Shown: positions 17,809-27,741 of the stretch, piece after piece
Position numbering within the stretch: the first letter of the stretch is position 1
Layout of the letters: the number at the start of each line of letters is the position of its first letter
Assembly: GCF_026153515.1 (NCBI RefSeq)
Contig: NZ_CP110644.1
Location: 4,059,501-4,123,500 of the forward strand
Reading direction: 5' to 3'
DNA length: 64,000 nucleotides
DNA from: Pseudomonas sp. KU26590
GTDB taxonomy: Bacteria; Pseudomonadota; Gammaproteobacteria; Pseudomonadales; Pseudomonadaceae
Program-made: the position numbers and the translations under genes
The notes under the pieces: generated by a model
Seen by the model: the letters and a program-made list of their open reading frames with translations, nothing else
Told to the model about the DNA's origin: nothing
Database searches by the model: none

Positions 17809-18983
17809 CAAAACACCCTCTTCGCTTGTCGCCAGACTTGTTGAATGATCGGCAGTGTGCCCAGAGCCCGTGCCTGGATCAGGTCGGCGCGCAGGCCGAC
17901 ACGAATTTCGCCGCGATCGTGCAAGCCCGCTGAGCGGGCCGGCGCCAGGCTGACCGTGGTCACCGCGCGGGCCAGTCCGGCGCCTGTCGACGCATCCGCT
18001 GACACCTGCGACTCATCCAACTGGGCGCCCAGGGTGAACGCCGCCTGCAGCAGGCTGGCCGGATAGTAATCGCTGGAGAGAATATCCAGTAGCCCTTCTT
18101 TGGCCAATGTCGCCGCCGCGATGTTGCCCGAGTGCGAGCCACCGCGAACGATGTTCGGCGCACCCATCAACACGCTCATGCCCAGACGCCGGCAGCCCTG
18201 CGCCGCCTCAAGGGTGGTCGGGAACTCGGCGATGCTCATGCCGTAGGCCGCCGACTCTTCTACATGAGCCAGGGTGGCGTCGTCATGACTGGCCACCGAC
18301 AGCCCGCGCGCCAGGCAGATGTCAACGATGGCCCGGCGATAACGGTCGCTGTAGGTCTTGGAATTGGCCACCTGCTCGACGATGAAGGCGTCCATCTGCT
18401 CGCTGCTCAGGTGGTACTTGCCCATGTAGTACTCACGGTACTTGGATTTCAGGGCGAACTGGCGCTGCCCCGGCGAATGGTCCATCACCGACACCAGTTG
18501 AACCAGCGGCTGCTCGACCAGGTCGCGGAACACGCTGAGGGTGTCCGGGTGGCAGACCTCGCAGCGCAGGTGCAGGCGGTGCTCGGCGCGGGTCAGGTCG
18601 GCAGCGTTTGCCGAAGCGATCGCCTCGATCATGCCCGGCAGTTGCTGCATGCGCTTGCCCTTGGGATTGACGTCGCCGATGGACAGCGCGTCGAACACCG
18701 TGGTGATGCCCGCCGCGATGATTTGCGCATCGTGGCTCATCACCGCCGAGGCCGAGGGCCAGTCCACACCGGGGCGCGGGCTGAGGTGTTTTTCGAGGTT
18801 GTCGGTGTGCAGCTCGACCAACCCCGGCAGCAGGTAATCGCCGTTGAGGTTTTGCGCCTGGGACAGCTGGCTGATGCTGTCATCGACTTCGCTGATCAAA
18901 CCGTCGCGCAGCACCACGGTGCCGATAAAGACGTGCTTGGCAGTGACGATCTTGGCGTTGGTCAGGATTTGTTCGTTCAGCAT
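17808..18983 (-). CDS. phnM: PhnM, alpha-D-ribose 1-methylphosphonate 5-triphosphate diphosphatase
   Basis: 391 residues, amidohydrolase fold: [16 protein letters not shown] (metal His and the family's HTD), [20 protein letters not shown] and a late [10 protein letters not shown]. PhnM removes pyrophosphate from the triphosphate intermediate before PhnJ acts. Overlaps phnL by seven bases. Confidence 0.95.
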   Translation of the reverse strand: MLNEQILTNAKIVTAKHVFIGTVVLRDGLISEVDDSISQLSQAQNLNGDYLLPGLVELHTDNLEKHLSPRPGVDWPSASAVMSHDAQIIAAGITTVFDALSIGDVNPKGKRMQQLPGMIEAIASANAADLTRAEHRLHLRCEVCHPDTLSVFRDLVEQPLVQLVSVMDHSPGQRQFALKSKYREYYMGKYHLSSEQMDAFIVEQVANSKTYSDRYRRAIVDICLARGLSVASHDDATLAHVEESAAYGMSIAEFPTTLEAAQGCRRLGMSVLMGAPNIVRGGSHSGNIAAATLAKEGLLDILSSDYYPASLLQAAFTLGAQLDESQVSADASTGAGLARAVTTVSLAPARSAGLHDRGEIRVGLRADLIQARALGTLPIIQQVWRQAKRVF

Positions 18984-19726
18984 TGTTCGGTCTCCTTCAG
19001 GCTCGACGCCATCGACGCCATCGACGCCTGCGGGTCAAGGTCGGGTGGGGTCATGTCCAGATTACGGTCGGACACCGCTTCCCGGGCCAGTCGGTCGTGG
19101 AAGATGCCGATCACTGCGGCGCCGGCGCACTTCGCTTCATTGATCAATTCGAGGACCACCTGGCGATTGCCGTCGTCCAGCGAGGCAGTCGGCTCGTCCA
19201 GCAGCATCACCGGCCACGGCACCATGAAGCCGCGGGCGATGTTGACGCGTTGCTGTTCGCCACCGGAAAACGTCCCCGGCGCCAGCTGCCAGAGGCGCTG
19301 GGGAATGTTCAGCCGAGCGAGCAGATGCTCGGCGCGGGCCTGGGCGTCTTCGCGCTTCCAGCCACGGGCCAGGGCCGGTTCCATGACCACATCGACGGTG
19401 GCGACGCGCGGGATGACGCGCAGAAACTGGCTGACGTAGCCGAGGGTGTGCTGGCGCACTTGCAGCACGTCCCGGGGCGCAGCACCGACCAGTTCCAGCC
19501 ACTCGCCCTGATGCTGCACGCGAATGCTGCCGCCGGCCGGCAGGTAGTTGCCGTACAGGGTGCGCAGCAGCGTGCTTTTGCCCGCGCCCGAATGGCCATG
19601 GAGCACCAGGCATTCGCCGCCGCTGACGGAGAAATTCAGGCCGCGCAGCACGTTGAGCACGACGCCGTTTTGCTGGTGCAGGGTGAAGGTTTTCGAGAGG
19701 TCACGGACCTCGATCAGAGCGTTCAT
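18977..19726 (-). CDS. phnL: PhnL, ABC-type ATPase subunit of the C-P lyase system
   Basis: 249 residues. Walker [10 protein letters not shown], signature [14 protein letters not shown], Walker [13 protein letters not shown] and switch His in GIFHD. In the C-P lyase complex PhnK and PhnL are ABC-type subunits bound to the core and not a transporter. Start ATG 19726 has AGGA eight bases upstream; ATG 19735 lies too close to it. The C-terminus is longer than usual and ends in a triplicated nine-base repeat (plus strand 19006-19030) encoding ASMASMASS. Confidence 0.93.
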   Translation of the reverse strand: MNALIEVRDLSKTFTLHQQNGVVLNVLRGLNFSVSGGECLVLHGHSGAGKSTLLRTLYGNYLPAGGSIRVQHQGEWLELVGAAPRDVLQVRQHTLGYVSQFLRVIPRVATVDVVMEPALARGWKREDAQARAEHLLARLNIPQRLWQLAPGTFSGGEQQRVNIARGFMVPWPVMLLDEPTASLDDGNRQVVLELINEAKCAGAAVIGIFHDRLAREAVSDRNLDMTPPDLDPQASMASMASSLKETEQC

Positions 19727-19748
19727 TGGAGGCATCCTGAAAGTCGGA

Positions 19749-20579
19749 TCATGGCTGCAGCACCGAAGACACCAGCAGCTGCGAATACGGATGTTGCGGG
19801 TCGTCGAGGATCTGGTCGGTCAGGCCGGTTTCCACGACGTGGGAACGGCGCATGACCATCAGCCGATCGGCGAGCAAGCGGGCCACGGCCAGGTCGTGGG
19901 TGACGATGACCACCGCCAGGTCCAGCTCACGCACCAGCCCGCGCATCAGGTCGAGCAAACGCGCCTGCACCGACACGTCGAGGCCGCCGGTGGGCTCATC
20001 CATGAACACCAGCCGTGGGCCGGACACCAGATTTCGGGCGATTTGCAGGCGCTGCTGCATGCCGCCGGAAAAGGTCCGCGGCAAGTCGTCGATGCGCGCC
20101 GGGTCGATCTCCACCTGATTGAGCCAGTCCAGCCCCGCCGCCCGCAGCGCCTGATAATTGCGCACGCCCTGGGCCATCAGCCGCTCGCCGATATTGGCCC
20201 CGGCCGACACCGCCATGCGCAGGCCGTCGCGGGGGTTCTGCTCGACGAAGCCCCACTCGGTGCGCAGCAAGGTGCGGCGCTCGGCCTCGCTGGCGCTGTA
20301 CAGGTCCAGCCATTCACCGGCATTTTTATGGGTGTCGGCGAGGCGGTAATCGATGACGCCGCGGTCGGGCGGGCAACGGCCGCTGAGCAGTGAGAGCATG
20401 GTCGATTTGCCCGAGCCGGATTCGCCGACGATGCCCAGCACCTCCCCCGGGTACAGCTCGAAGCTGACGTCCTGGCAGCCTTTCTCCGGGCCGTACAACT
20501 TGGTCAGTCCGCGCACTTTCAGCAGCGGCTGGGTGCGATCGCTGGCGGCATCCCGGTCAATCGGTTGAGCAGCATTCAT
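19749..20579 (-). CDS. phnK: PhnK, ABC-type ATPase subunit of C-P lyase
   Basis: 276 residues; Walker [10 protein letters not shown], signature [14 protein letters not shown], Walker [12 protein letters not shown], and a C-terminal [10 protein letters not shown] as in oligopeptide-type ATPases. PhnK docks on PhnJ and its ATPase activity drives opening of the core complex. ATG overlaps the phnJ stop (ATGA). Confidence 0.95.
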   Translation of the reverse strand: MNAAQPIDRDAASDRTQPLLKVRGLTKLYGPEKGCQDVSFELYPGEVLGIVGESGSGKSTMLSLLSGRCPPDRGVIDYRLADTHKNAGEWLDLYSASEAERRTLLRTEWGFVEQNPRDGLRMAVSAGANIGERLMAQGVRNYQALRAAGLDWLNQVEIDPARIDDLPRTFSGGMQQRLQIARNLVSGPRLVFMDEPTGGLDVSVQARLLDLMRGLVRELDLAVVIVTHDLAVARLLADRLMVMRRSHVVETGLTDQILDDPQHPYSQLLVSSVLQP

Positions 20580-21469
20580 TGCGCGGCCCTCCCCTGACTG
20601 ACCCGTTGCGCGCAGTAATCGGTGTCCGAGCAGACGAAGCTCTGGGTGCCCTGATCGTCGAGGATCAGCTCGTCGAGGAACGAGTCATGGCTGCCGCAGA
20701 TCGCACAGTTGTGTTCCCACTTCTGCACTTCAAAAGGGTGATCCTCGAAGTCCAGGCTGGTGACGCGGGTGAACGGCGGCACCGCGTACAGGCGCTTCTC
20801 GCGACCGGCGCCGAACAGCATCAGCGCCGGGCTCATGTCGAGTTTCGGGTTGTCGAATTTGGGGATCGGCGACGGGTCCATGACGTAGCGCCCGTCGACG
20901 GTCACCGGGTAGGCGTAGGCCGTGGCGATGTGGCCGAAGGTGGCGATGTCTTCGTAGAGCTTGACGTGCATGACGCCGTAATCATTCAGGGCGTGCATGG
21001 TGCGGGTCTCGGTTTCCGAGGGCTCGATGAAGCGCAGCGGCTCGGGGATCGGCACCTGATAGACCATGATCTGATCGGCGTGCAGCGGCGTTTCCGGGAT
21101 GCGGTGACGGGTCTGGATGATCGTCGCTTCGGGGGTGCGCTCGGTGGTGGCGACACCGGCAGTGCGGGCAAAGAAACGGCGGATCGACACGGCGTTGGTG
21201 GTGTCGTCGGCGCCCTGATCGATGACTTTGAGCACGTCTTCGGCGCCGAGGATCGCGGCGGTCAGTTGCATGCCGCCGGTGCCCCAGCCATAGGGCAACG
21301 GCATTTCACGGCCACCGAAGGGCACTTGATAACCGGGAATGGCCACGGCCTTGAGCAGGCCGCGACGGATCATGCGTTTGGTCTGTTCATCCAGATACGC
21401 GAAGTTGTAGGCCTCGTCTCGCGGGGCTTGTGGTTGTGGCTGCGGACGTGGCTGCGTGGCGGCGTTCAT
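20576..21469 (-). CDS. phnJ: PhnJ, radical-SAM C-P lyase (alpha-D-ribose 1-methylphosphonate 5-phosphate C-P-lyase)
   Basis: 297 residues. The catalytic cysteines are in place near the C-terminus: CAIC for the 4Fe-4S cluster with a third Cys 22 residues on (SFVCSDTDYC), the last Cys of that string being the thiyl-radical residue. The family's PFGGREMPLPYGWGTGG is at about 49-66. This is the enzyme that breaks the carbon-phosphorus bond, releasing methane from methylphosphonate. ATGA overlaps on both sides. Confidence 0.97.
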   Translation of the reverse strand: MNAATQPRPQPQPQAPRDEAYNFAYLDEQTKRMIRRGLLKAVAIPGYQVPFGGREMPLPYGWGTGGMQLTAAILGAEDVLKVIDQGADDTTNAVSIRRFFARTAGVATTERTPEATIIQTRHRIPETPLHADQIMVYQVPIPEPLRFIEPSETETRTMHALNDYGVMHVKLYEDIATFGHIATAYAYPVTVDGRYVMDPSPIPKFDNPKLDMSPALMLFGAGREKRLYAVPPFTRVTSLDFEDHPFEVQKWEHNCAICGSHDSFLDELILDDQGTQSFVCSDTDYCAQRVSQGRAAQ

Positions 21470-22539
21470 TGAGCCTGCTCCTTGGAGGGCTTGCGCAGTT
21501 TGCGGATCAGTTCCAGTTCGGACTGGAAGTCCACGTAGTGCGGCAGTTTCAAGTGCGAGACGAAACCGGCGGCCTCGACGTTGTCGCAGTGGGCGAGCAC
21601 GAACTCTTCCTGCTGGGCCGGCGAGACAATTTCCTCGCTGTATTCACCGGCGCGCAGCGAGCGGTCCACCAGCGCCATGCCCATGGCTTTGCGTTCGGCG
21701 TGCCCGAAGGCCAGGCCATAGCCGCGGGTGAACTGCGGCAGCTCGGTGGCGGACCCGACGAACTGGTTGACCATTTCGCACTCGGTCACCTCGATGGCGC
21801 CGATGGCGATCGGAAAGCCCAGCTCTTCCGGCTCGATCCACACTTCCACGTCACCCACCCTAATTTCGCCGGCAAACGGGTGGTTGCGGCCGTAGCCGCG
21901 CTGGGTCGAATAGCCCAGCGCCAGGAGAAAGCCTTCATCGCCCCGGGCCAGTGCTTGCAGGCGCTCGGCGCGGCTGGCCGGGTACTCCAGCGGCTCGCGG
22001 GTGATGTCGGCGACCGGCGCGCCGGTGTCCTGTTCTTCCTTGATCAGGCCTTCTTTGGCCAGCAGCCCCAGCACCCGCGGGCAGTCCTGAACGGCGGCAT
22101 CGGCCTGGACTTCAGGCCCGGGAAACTCCCCTTCCGCCAGCAAGGTGAAGTCCAGCAAACGGTGGGTGTAGTCGAAGGTCGGCCCCAGCAACTGACCGCC
22201 GGGCACGTCCTTGAACGTGGCCGACAGACGCCGGTTGAGCTGCATGGCGGAGGTGTTGATCGGCAGGCTGGCGCTGAAGCGGGTCAGTGTGGTGCGGTAG
22301 GCGCGCAGCAGGAAGATCGCTTCAACCAGATCGCCGGCCGACTGCTTGATCGCCAGCGCCGCCAGTTCGGCGTCGTACAGCGAGCCCTCGGTCATCACCC
22401 GGGCGACGGCGAGCGGCAGTTGCTGGCGGATCTGTTCAACGCCCAGCTCGGCAACGGAGGTGTCGCCCCGGCGCTGTTTCGCCAGCAGTTTGTGGGCATT
22501 GTCGATGGCCTGTTCGCCACCCTTGACGGCGACGTACAT
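21466..22539 (-). CDS. phnI: PhnI, C-P lyase core subunit (nucleoside/ribose transferase)
   Basis: 357 residues, full length. Opens MYVAVKGGEQAI as in PhnI proteins, with the conserved SEEIVSPAQQEEFVLAHCDN and HYVDFQSELELIRKLR. With PhnG, PhnH and PhnL it transfers the phosphonate to C1 of ribose from ATP. One-base overlap with phnH (TGATG) and ATGA with phnJ. Confidence 0.96.
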   Translation of the reverse strand: MYVAVKGGEQAIDNAHKLLAKQRRGDTSVAELGVEQIRQQLPLAVARVMTEGSLYDAELAALAIKQSAGDLVEAIFLLRAYRTTLTRFSASLPINTSAMQLNRRLSATFKDVPGGQLLGPTFDYTHRLLDFTLLAEGEFPGPEVQADAAVQDCPRVLGLLAKEGLIKEEQDTGAPVADITREPLEYPASRAERLQALARGDEGFLLALGYSTQRGYGRNHPFAGEIRVGDVEVWIEPEELGFPIAIGAIEVTECEMVNQFVGSATELPQFTRGYGLAFGHAERKAMGMALVDRSLRAGEYSEEIVSPAQQEEFVLAHCDNVEAAGFVSHLKLPHYVDFQSELELIRKLRKPSKEQAQ

Positions 22540-23213
22540 CAGGCGGCTCCTCTCGTGGGTTGAGGACTCGACGGCTGCGGCTTGGGCGGCAACGGTTTGA
22601 ACGCCACCTGAGTGCTGCGCGGCAGGCCGAGCAATTCGCTGCCGGCGACGAAGAACACGTCGATGCCGCGGGGGAAGTCATTGCGCGCTTCGCGCTCGTG
22701 CCAGAACGCTTCCTGCAACGGCAGGCTGACGTGGTTTTTGCTTTCGATGCCCGGTCCATGCCACGCCAGTTGCGTGCCGCCCTGCAGGCTCGGCAACTGA
22801 ACCAGCAGCGTGCAGGACTGATCGGGATAGCGATCGTTGCCCAGGTCGAAACCGCTGAGGTCGTGCAGCTGGCTGTCGTCGAGCAGCGCGAAGCGGGCGT
22901 TCTGCCGGTCGCTGACGATCGGGCAGCCGCAATGAAAGGTCAGGTTGGCGCGAATGGCCTGGGTGTCGAACTTGGGGGCGAGCCACAGCGGCGTGTCGAT
23001 ATCCAACAGCGCCAGGCACAGGGCGTGACTGGCCGCGGCGAGGCCTTCGAGGTGCGGCGGGGTTTGCGTGGCGAGCAGGCTCTGGGCGACACCGGGCCCG
23101 GCCAGCGCCTTGAGGGCGGCGCGAAAACTGCGCTGGGCATCCAGCACCGGATCGGCGAATGCCGGCTGCAACAGCGAGGCGGGCAAGGATTGAGTTGCGA
23201 GAGACGTGCTCAT
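22539..23213 (-). CDS. phnH: PhnH, C-P lyase core subunit
   Basis: 224 residues from ATG 23213, with AGAGGAG eight to ten bases upstream. PhnH-type sequence in DAQRSFRAALKALAGPG, FHCGCPIV and PGIESKNHVSL (PhnH is a PLP-transferase-fold protein without the catalytic Lys). Part of the GHIJ core. The open frame continues 5' to 23453 but that part is antisense-like to phnG and not coding. Confidence 0.94.
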   Translation of the reverse strand: MSTSLATQSLPASLLQPAFADPVLDAQRSFRAALKALAGPGVAQSLLATQTPPHLEGLAAASHALCLALLDIDTPLWLAPKFDTQAIRANLTFHCGCPIVSDRQNARFALLDDSQLHDLSGFDLGNDRYPDQSCTLLVQLPSLQGGTQLAWHGPGIESKNHVSLPLQEAFWHEREARNDFPRGIDVFFVAGSELLGLPRSTQVAFKPLPPKPQPSSPQPTRGAA

Positions 23214-23695
23214 CAGTTTTCTCCTCTGACCAGGGTGAAGAAGTCCACTTTGGTCGCGGCGGTTTCGGCTTGTTGTTGGGCCCGGCGCAGGTCTTGCGCG
23301 CGGGCCAGCGGGTCGATCAGGTCGCTGATCCAGTGCGCCTGTTGGGCGCCCTGCAGATGCGCGTCGGCCAGGGCGGCGAGTTCGGCGTGGGTCTTGTCGC
23401 GCCCGGCCAGGTAGCTGAAGCCGGTGCGGCCGTCGGCCAGACGCACCACGCAACGGGTCACGGTCATCTCGCCGACGTTGAACGGCGCGCCGCTGCCGCC
23501 CATGCGGCCCCGCACCAGGGTCATGCCGATTTCCGGGGCGCGGATCAGTTGGTAGTCGGCGTCACGCAACGCGGCTTCGTGGGCCAGCAGTTCGGCGCGG
23601 CGGCTGCGCGAGAGCACGCCAATCCAGTGCTGGCGGGCAGACTGTTCGGGGGCTGAAGCGTCGGGCGCGCTGGAGGAAACGGATGTGGCAGTCAT
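23213..23695 (-). CDS. phnG: PhnG, C-P lyase core subunit
   Basis: 160 residues with the family's RAPEIGMTLVRGRMGGSGAPFN and EMTVTRCVVRL. Start ATG 23695 chosen since GGAG lies nine bases upstream; ATG 23704 would sit directly on that site. One-base overlap with phnH. Carries an Ala/Gln-rich C-terminus (DLRRAQQQAET). Confidence 0.93.
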   Translation of the reverse strand: MTATSVSSSAPDASAPEQSARQHWIGVLSRSRRAELLAHEAALRDADYQLIRAPEIGMTLVRGRMGGSGAPFNVGEMTVTRCVVRLADGRTGFSYLAGRDKTHAELAALADAHLQGAQQAHWISDLIDPLARAQDLRRAQQQAETAATKVDFFTLVRGEN

Positions 23696-23709
23696 CGAGG
23701 GCATCTCCG

Positions 23710-24444
23710 TCAGGTGACGATCTGATACTGGAAGCGGTCGGAGCGGCTGGTGGAATGGGCAATCTCCACCGGGTTTCCGTGCGCATCGTGGGAAAGGGTG
23801 AGCACCGTCAGCGCTGGCAAATGACGGGGCATCAGCAGCACGCTGGCCTCTTCGCGACTGGGCAGGCGCGCGCCGATCAGGCTGAAGGTGCGGGTCAACG
23901 GCAACTGGCGTTCGGCAAGGAACTGGCGCACCGAGCCGCTGATGTAGTCAGCGATCAACGCCGCGCGGGTGGCGCAGTAACGGTGGCGAATCAGGCAGAC
24001 CGGCTGGCCGTCGAGGCGGCGCAGGGTTTGCAGTTCGATCAGCGGCGCGTGGGGTTCAAGGCCCAGGTGCCCGGCCTCCTCCGCCGTCGCCGTGCAGAGC
24101 CTGCGTTGCAGCAGCACCGCTTCAACGCCGTGGCCCAGCGCGGCGAGGGATTCGCTGTACGCGCTGCCGGCGGCAACCGGGTACACCAGCGGACGCCCCA
24201 GTACCTGGGTGCCTTTGCCCTGGCGGCGCAGCAAACTGCCTTCGCGCACCAGTTCGTCGATGGCCCTGCGCACGGTGTGCCGGTTGACCTCGAAGCGCGC
24301 GGCCAGCTGGACTTCCGCGGGCAGGTATTCGCCGGCGATGTAGCGGTCAAGTTCACTGCGCAGGGTCTGCGCCAGTTCGCGGTACCTGGGTTCCCGGTGA
24401 ATGGGTTCTCGATGAAGCGGTTCGGATTGTCTAGACAACTGCAT
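23710..24444 (-). CDS. phnF: PhnF, GntR/HutC-family regulator of phosphonate metabolism
   Basis: 244 residues. N-terminal winged helix (YLPAEVQLAARFEVNRHTVRRAIDELV, about 45-70) and a C-terminal UTRA effector domain. It lies inside the operon between phnE and phnG, as in E. coli phnCDEFG. Start ATG 24444; an upstream GTG at 24465 sits close behind an AGGAGAGG and cannot be excluded. Probably a local repressor on top of PhoB control (inference). Confidence 0.9.
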   Translation of the reverse strand: MQLSRQSEPLHREPIHREPRYRELAQTLRSELDRYIAGEYLPAEVQLAARFEVNRHTVRRAIDELVREGSLLRRQGKGTQVLGRPLVYPVAAGSAYSESLAALGHGVEAVLLQRRLCTATAEEAGHLGLEPHAPLIELQTLRRLDGQPVCLIRHRYCATRAALIADYISGSVRQFLAERQLPLTRTFSLIGARLPSREEASVLLMPRHLPALTVLTLSHDAHGNPVEIAHSTSRSDRFQYQIVT

Positions 24445-24483
24445 GGCTAAAAAAAGGGTTCGCACCCTCTCCTGTCGTGGTCA

Positions 24484-25272
24484 TTAGATGAACTGCTTGC
24501 GCAGGCGCTGGGAGAAGATGTCGATGACGCTCACCACCACGATGATCACCAGCAGCACCGAACAGGTCTGGGTGAACTGGAAGGCGCGGATGTTTTCCCA
24601 GAGGATCACGCCGATGCCGCCGGCACCGACCATCCCCACCACCGTCGCCGAGCGCACGTTGGATTCGAAGCGGTACAGCGCGTAGGAAATCCACAGCGGC
24701 ATGACCTGCGGGATGACCCCGAAGATCACTTCCTGCAAGGCACTGGCGCCGGTGGCACGCACGCCCTCGACCGGGCCCGGATCAATCGCTTCCACCGCTT
24801 CGGCGAACAGTTTGGCGAGCACGCCGGTGGTGCTGATCCACAACGCCAGGACCCCGGCAAACGGGCCCAGGCCGACAGCCACCACGAAGAGCATCGCGAA
24901 GACCATTTCGTTGATCGAGCGGAAGGCATCCATGACCCGGCGCAGCGGCTGGTGAATCCACCACGGGGTGATGTTGTCGGCGCAAAGAATGCCCAGCGGT
25001 ACCGAGCAGACGATCGCCAGCAGCGTGCCCCAGAGGGCGATCTGCACGGTGACGATCATTTCCTTGAGGTAGGCGCGCCATTCGTGGAAGTCAGGCGGGA
25101 AGAAGTCGGCGGCGAAGGTCGCCATGTTGCCGGAGTCGCGGTACAACGCCAGCGGGTTCATTTCCGCGCCGTGCCAGGCCCAGGCCATCATCGCCAGGAA
25201 CAGGCCCCAGCCCAGGTATTGCGGCCAGCTGCGCTTGCCAGCGGCCTGGATGTAAGCAGCGTGAGTGGTCAT
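24484..25272 (-). CDS. phnE: PhnE, phosphonate ABC transporter permease
   Basis: 262 residues from ATG 25272, five or six membrane segments, and the permease EAA-type loop ([21 protein letters not shown], about 175-195). Single phnE gene, intact, in contrast to the disrupted one known in E. coli K-12. Imports phosphonates with PhnC and PhnD. Confidence 0.94.
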   Translation of the reverse strand: MTTHAAYIQAAGKRSWPQYLGWGLFLAMMAWAWHGAEMNPLALYRDSGNMATFAADFFPPDFHEWRAYLKEMIVTVQIALWGTLLAIVCSVPLGILCADNITPWWIHQPLRRVMDAFRSINEMVFAMLFVVAVGLGPFAGVLALWISTTGVLAKLFAEAVEAIDPGPVEGVRATGASALQEVIFGVIPQVMPLWISYALYRFESNVRSATVVGMVGAGGIGVILWENIRAFQFTQTCSVLLVIIVVVSVIDIFSQRLRKQFI

Positions 25273-25362
25273 AAAAAGTCCGGTTGCGAACGGGTAAAGC
25301 GTCATGACTGGCGCGCTGTGCCTGCACGTGGTTTACCCACACAGGCAAGCGCGCCCCGTGCA

Positions 25363-26367
25363 TCAACCCGCCTTGGCGGTGCCTTGTTTTTCCAGCTCGG
25401 AAATACGGTCCTGCAGCTTGGTCAGCCCGGCGTCGATGTCTTTCAGGCGGGTGGCCTTCTCGTCGGCGCTGAGGGTGTTGCTGGCCGTGGTTTCGGTCTT
25501 CTGCTTGAACAGCTCGAGCTGGCGGATGGTCAGCAACTGGTCGTCCGAGGACTTGAGGAACTTGCCCATCTGCATGTTCTTCAGCACGGCCTTTTCTTCG
25601 TCGGTGTCACCGTAGTTGGCGAAGAAATCGCGGATCTTGTTCTTGTCCGCGTCCGACAGGCCCTTGCGCCAGACCATCGGGTCGGCCGGGATCAGCGGCG
25701 ATTTCCAGATCACCTTGAGCATCGCGGCCTTGTCCGGCTGGGTGACTTCCAGACGGTCCCAGCTTTCGGTGTTGAAGGTGGCGACGTCCAGTTGCCCTTT
25801 GGCCACGCTGAGGGCGTTGACTTCATGGCTGGAGTTCAGCGTGCGTTTGAAGGCGGTGGCGGCGTCGACGTGGTTCTGCGCGAACACGTAATAGCCCGGC
25901 ACCAGATAGCCCGAGGTGGAGTTCGGGTCGCCGTTGCCGAAGGTCAGTTCCTTGGCGTGCTTGAGCATGTCCTCGACCGAATTGATCGGGCTGTCCTTGC
26001 GCGCAATGATCACGCTCCAGTAGCCGGGCGCACCGTTGGCGGCAGCGGTCTGGGCGAAGATCTCCCCGCCGGACCGGTCAACCGCTTCCATGGCCGCCTT
26101 GTTGCCGAGCCAGGCCACATCCACCTTGTTGAAACGCATGCCCTGGATCAGGCCGGCGTAGTCGGAGGCGAATGTGGCGTTGACTTTCAGCCCGGTCTTT
26201 TTCGTCATGTCGTCGAGGAACGGCTGCCAGACGCTCTTCAGGTTTTGCGAGGACTCAGTGGACATGATGCCGAAGTTGATGACGTTGTCGTCGGCCTGCG
26301 CAGTGCCCATCAGGCAACCGGCGACGACAGCGGCAGACGCGAATACGCGCCCGATACGGTTCAACAT
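25363..26367 (-). CDS. phnD: PhnD, periplasmic phosphonate-binding protein
   Basis: 334 residues with a signal peptide (about 1-25, ending GTAQA). Binding-protein features: NFGIMSTESSQNL, VDVAWLGNKAAMEAV, FGNGDPNSTSGYLVP, where the Ser/Thr-rich loop contacts the phosphonate group. Located between phnC and phnE with 73- and 90-bp spacers, the usual arrangement for a highly translated binding protein. Confidence 0.95.
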   Translation of the reverse strand: MLNRIGRVFASAAVVAGCLMGTAQADDNVINFGIMSTESSQNLKSVWQPFLDDMTKKTGLKVNATFASDYAGLIQGMRFNKVDVAWLGNKAAMEAVDRSGGEIFAQTAAANGAPGYWSVIIARKDSPINSVEDMLKHAKELTFGNGDPNSTSGYLVPGYYVFAQNHVDAATAFKRTLNSSHEVNALSVAKGQLDVATFNTESWDRLEVTQPDKAAMLKVIWKSPLIPADPMVWRKGLSDADKNKIRDFFANYGDTDEEKAVLKNMQMGKFLKSSDDQLLTIRQLELFKQKTETTASNTLSADEKATRLKDIDAGLTKLQDRISELEKQGTAKAG

Positions 26368-26440
26368 GGGGAACTCCCGGAGCTGGGTTGGTTGTTGGGG
26401 TGTTGTCTGGTTTATGTGGTTTGTCAGTGCTGCAGCTGAA

Positions 26441-27274
26441 TCAGGCGCGGGCCATCATCAGTTGCGGGGGTCGTTCAGAGTCCCGTGCGCTGCCGTCGAA
26501 CATCAGGCTGGTGTCAGCGTCGGCGCCGTACAGGTCGTTGAGGAACTGGCTGTTGAGCTCGCAGCCGTTGCCGTCGAAGTGAATGCGCCCGCCCTTGAGT
26601 GCCACGGCACGCGCGCAATACCGCACGGCGTAATCCACCTGATGCAGGGTGACGACGACGGTCTTGCCGTCCTTGCGATTGATGTCGGCGAGGATTTCCA
26701 TCACCTTGCGGGCGGACTCGGGGTCGAGGGATGCAATGGGTTCGTCGGCGAGAATGACTTCGGCCTGCTGGGTCAGCGCGCGGGCAATGGCCACTCGCTG
26801 CTGCTGGCCGCCGGACAGGGTCGAAGCCCGCTGCGGTGCCAGATCGGCGAGGCCGACGCGGTCGAGGTTGGCCATGGCGCGGGCTTTCTCCTCAGCGTTG
26901 AACAGGCCCAGGCTGCCACGCCAGCGCGGCATACGGCCGAGGCAGCCGAGCAGGACGTTGTCGAGCACGCTGAGGCGGTTGACCAGGTTGAATTGCTGGA
27001 AGATGTAGCCGATGTCGGCGCGCAGGCGCCGCACTTTGCCGTTGAGGCGGCCCGAAGCCTGCACTTCGCGGCCCAGCACCTGGACGCTGCCACCGTTGCT
27101 GCGATCGCAGCAGGCCAGCCCGGCCAGATGGCGCAACAGCGTGGACTTGCCGGAACCGGAAGCGCCGATCAGCGCCACCATTTCCCCGTGTTGTATAGAC
27201 AATGCGAGGTCAACCAAGGCGGACTTTCCAGCAAATGTCTTGTTCAAGCGGTCGACGTGGATGGCTGCGTTCAT
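26441..27274 (-). CDS. phnC: PhnC, phosphonate ABC transporter ATPase
   Basis: 277 residues from ATG 27274 (AGAGAAG upstream). Walker [11 protein letters not shown]-loop YIFQQFN, signature [15 protein letters not shown], Walker [12 protein letters not shown]. First gene of the 13-gene phn operon; a Pho-box-like array lies ~100-140 bp upstream. An in-frame ATG at 27364 was not used as it precedes no ribosome site and lies within the promoter region. Confidence 0.95.
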   Translation of the reverse strand: MNAAIHVDRLNKTFAGKSALVDLALSIQHGEMVALIGASGSGKSTLLRHLAGLACCDRSNGGSVQVLGREVQASGRLNGKVRRLRADIGYIFQQFNLVNRLSVLDNVLLGCLGRMPRWRGSLGLFNAEEKARAMANLDRVGLADLAPQRASTLSGGQQQRVAIARALTQQAEVILADEPIASLDPESARKVMEILADINRKDGKTVVVTLHQVDYAVRYCARAVALKGGRIHFDGNGCELNSQFLNDLYGADADTSLMFDGSARDSERPPQLMMARA

Positions 27275-27376
27275 GGGCTTCTCTGGTCTTGTGATTCCAG
27301 CGTCCTGCCGGGGTGAGTGATCAGCCGCACGACCGTCCATGGCCGCGTTCGGTGCGAGTGACATTAGGGGTAGGCT

Positions 27377-27416
27377 GTGGCAGTTCCATGAATCGAAGAT
27401 GACCGCGGGGTGGCAG
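27377..27416 (-). promoter_or_regulatory. Pho-box-like array upstream of phnC
   Basis: Read on the minus strand: CTGCCAC-4-CGGTCAT-4-GATTCAT-4-CTGCCAC, i.e. four seven-base units with an exact 11-bp period. The PhoB consensus unit is CTGTCAT with the same 7+4 spacing; 20 of 28 unit positions agree. It lies 103-142 bp before the phnC ATG, a fitting place for PhoB activation under phosphate starvation. Confidence 0.55.
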
Positions 27417-27424
27417 TTCGGAGA

Positions 27425-27741
27425 CGCTTTGCTACGGGATTTTTCGGGGGTTTTGTGGACATCAGGACGTCGAAGGGCGGTTTAGCCGCTGTGCGGGCTA
27501 GACAAGTTGCGCGGATGTTGAAGGCTGGATGGCGGGGTTAAGGATGGGCCTGAAACAAATAATTCGTGCCGTTGGTCTGTTGCCCTAGCAGGATTGGCTT
27601 TATCCGGGAAAGCGACGGGTGTTACGCCGCCGTACTGATGCCTGGCAGCGGTTCTGTAGGAGCCGGCTTGCTGGCGAACGCGGTGGGTCAGAACCGAAAG
27701 TGTTGGCTGACGAAACCGGTTCGCCAGCAAGCCGGCTCCTA
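27425..27741. other. Gene-free stretch upstream of the phn promoter, with a REP pair
   Basis: No convincing gene. Includes a CCGGGAAAGCG REP fragment at about 27609 and a REP pair (27656-27741) of the GTAGGAGCCGGCTTGCTGGC type. Short open frames over the REPs in this region are repeat-derived. Confidence 0.7.

Noticed and set aside
16437..27316. Long plus-strand open frames (for example 16436-17446, 18132-19439, 21430-22563, 24952-26439) opposite the phn genes
   Set aside because: They are antisense shadows produced by high-GC codon use; the minus-strand genes have complete family motifs and overlapping starts and stops.
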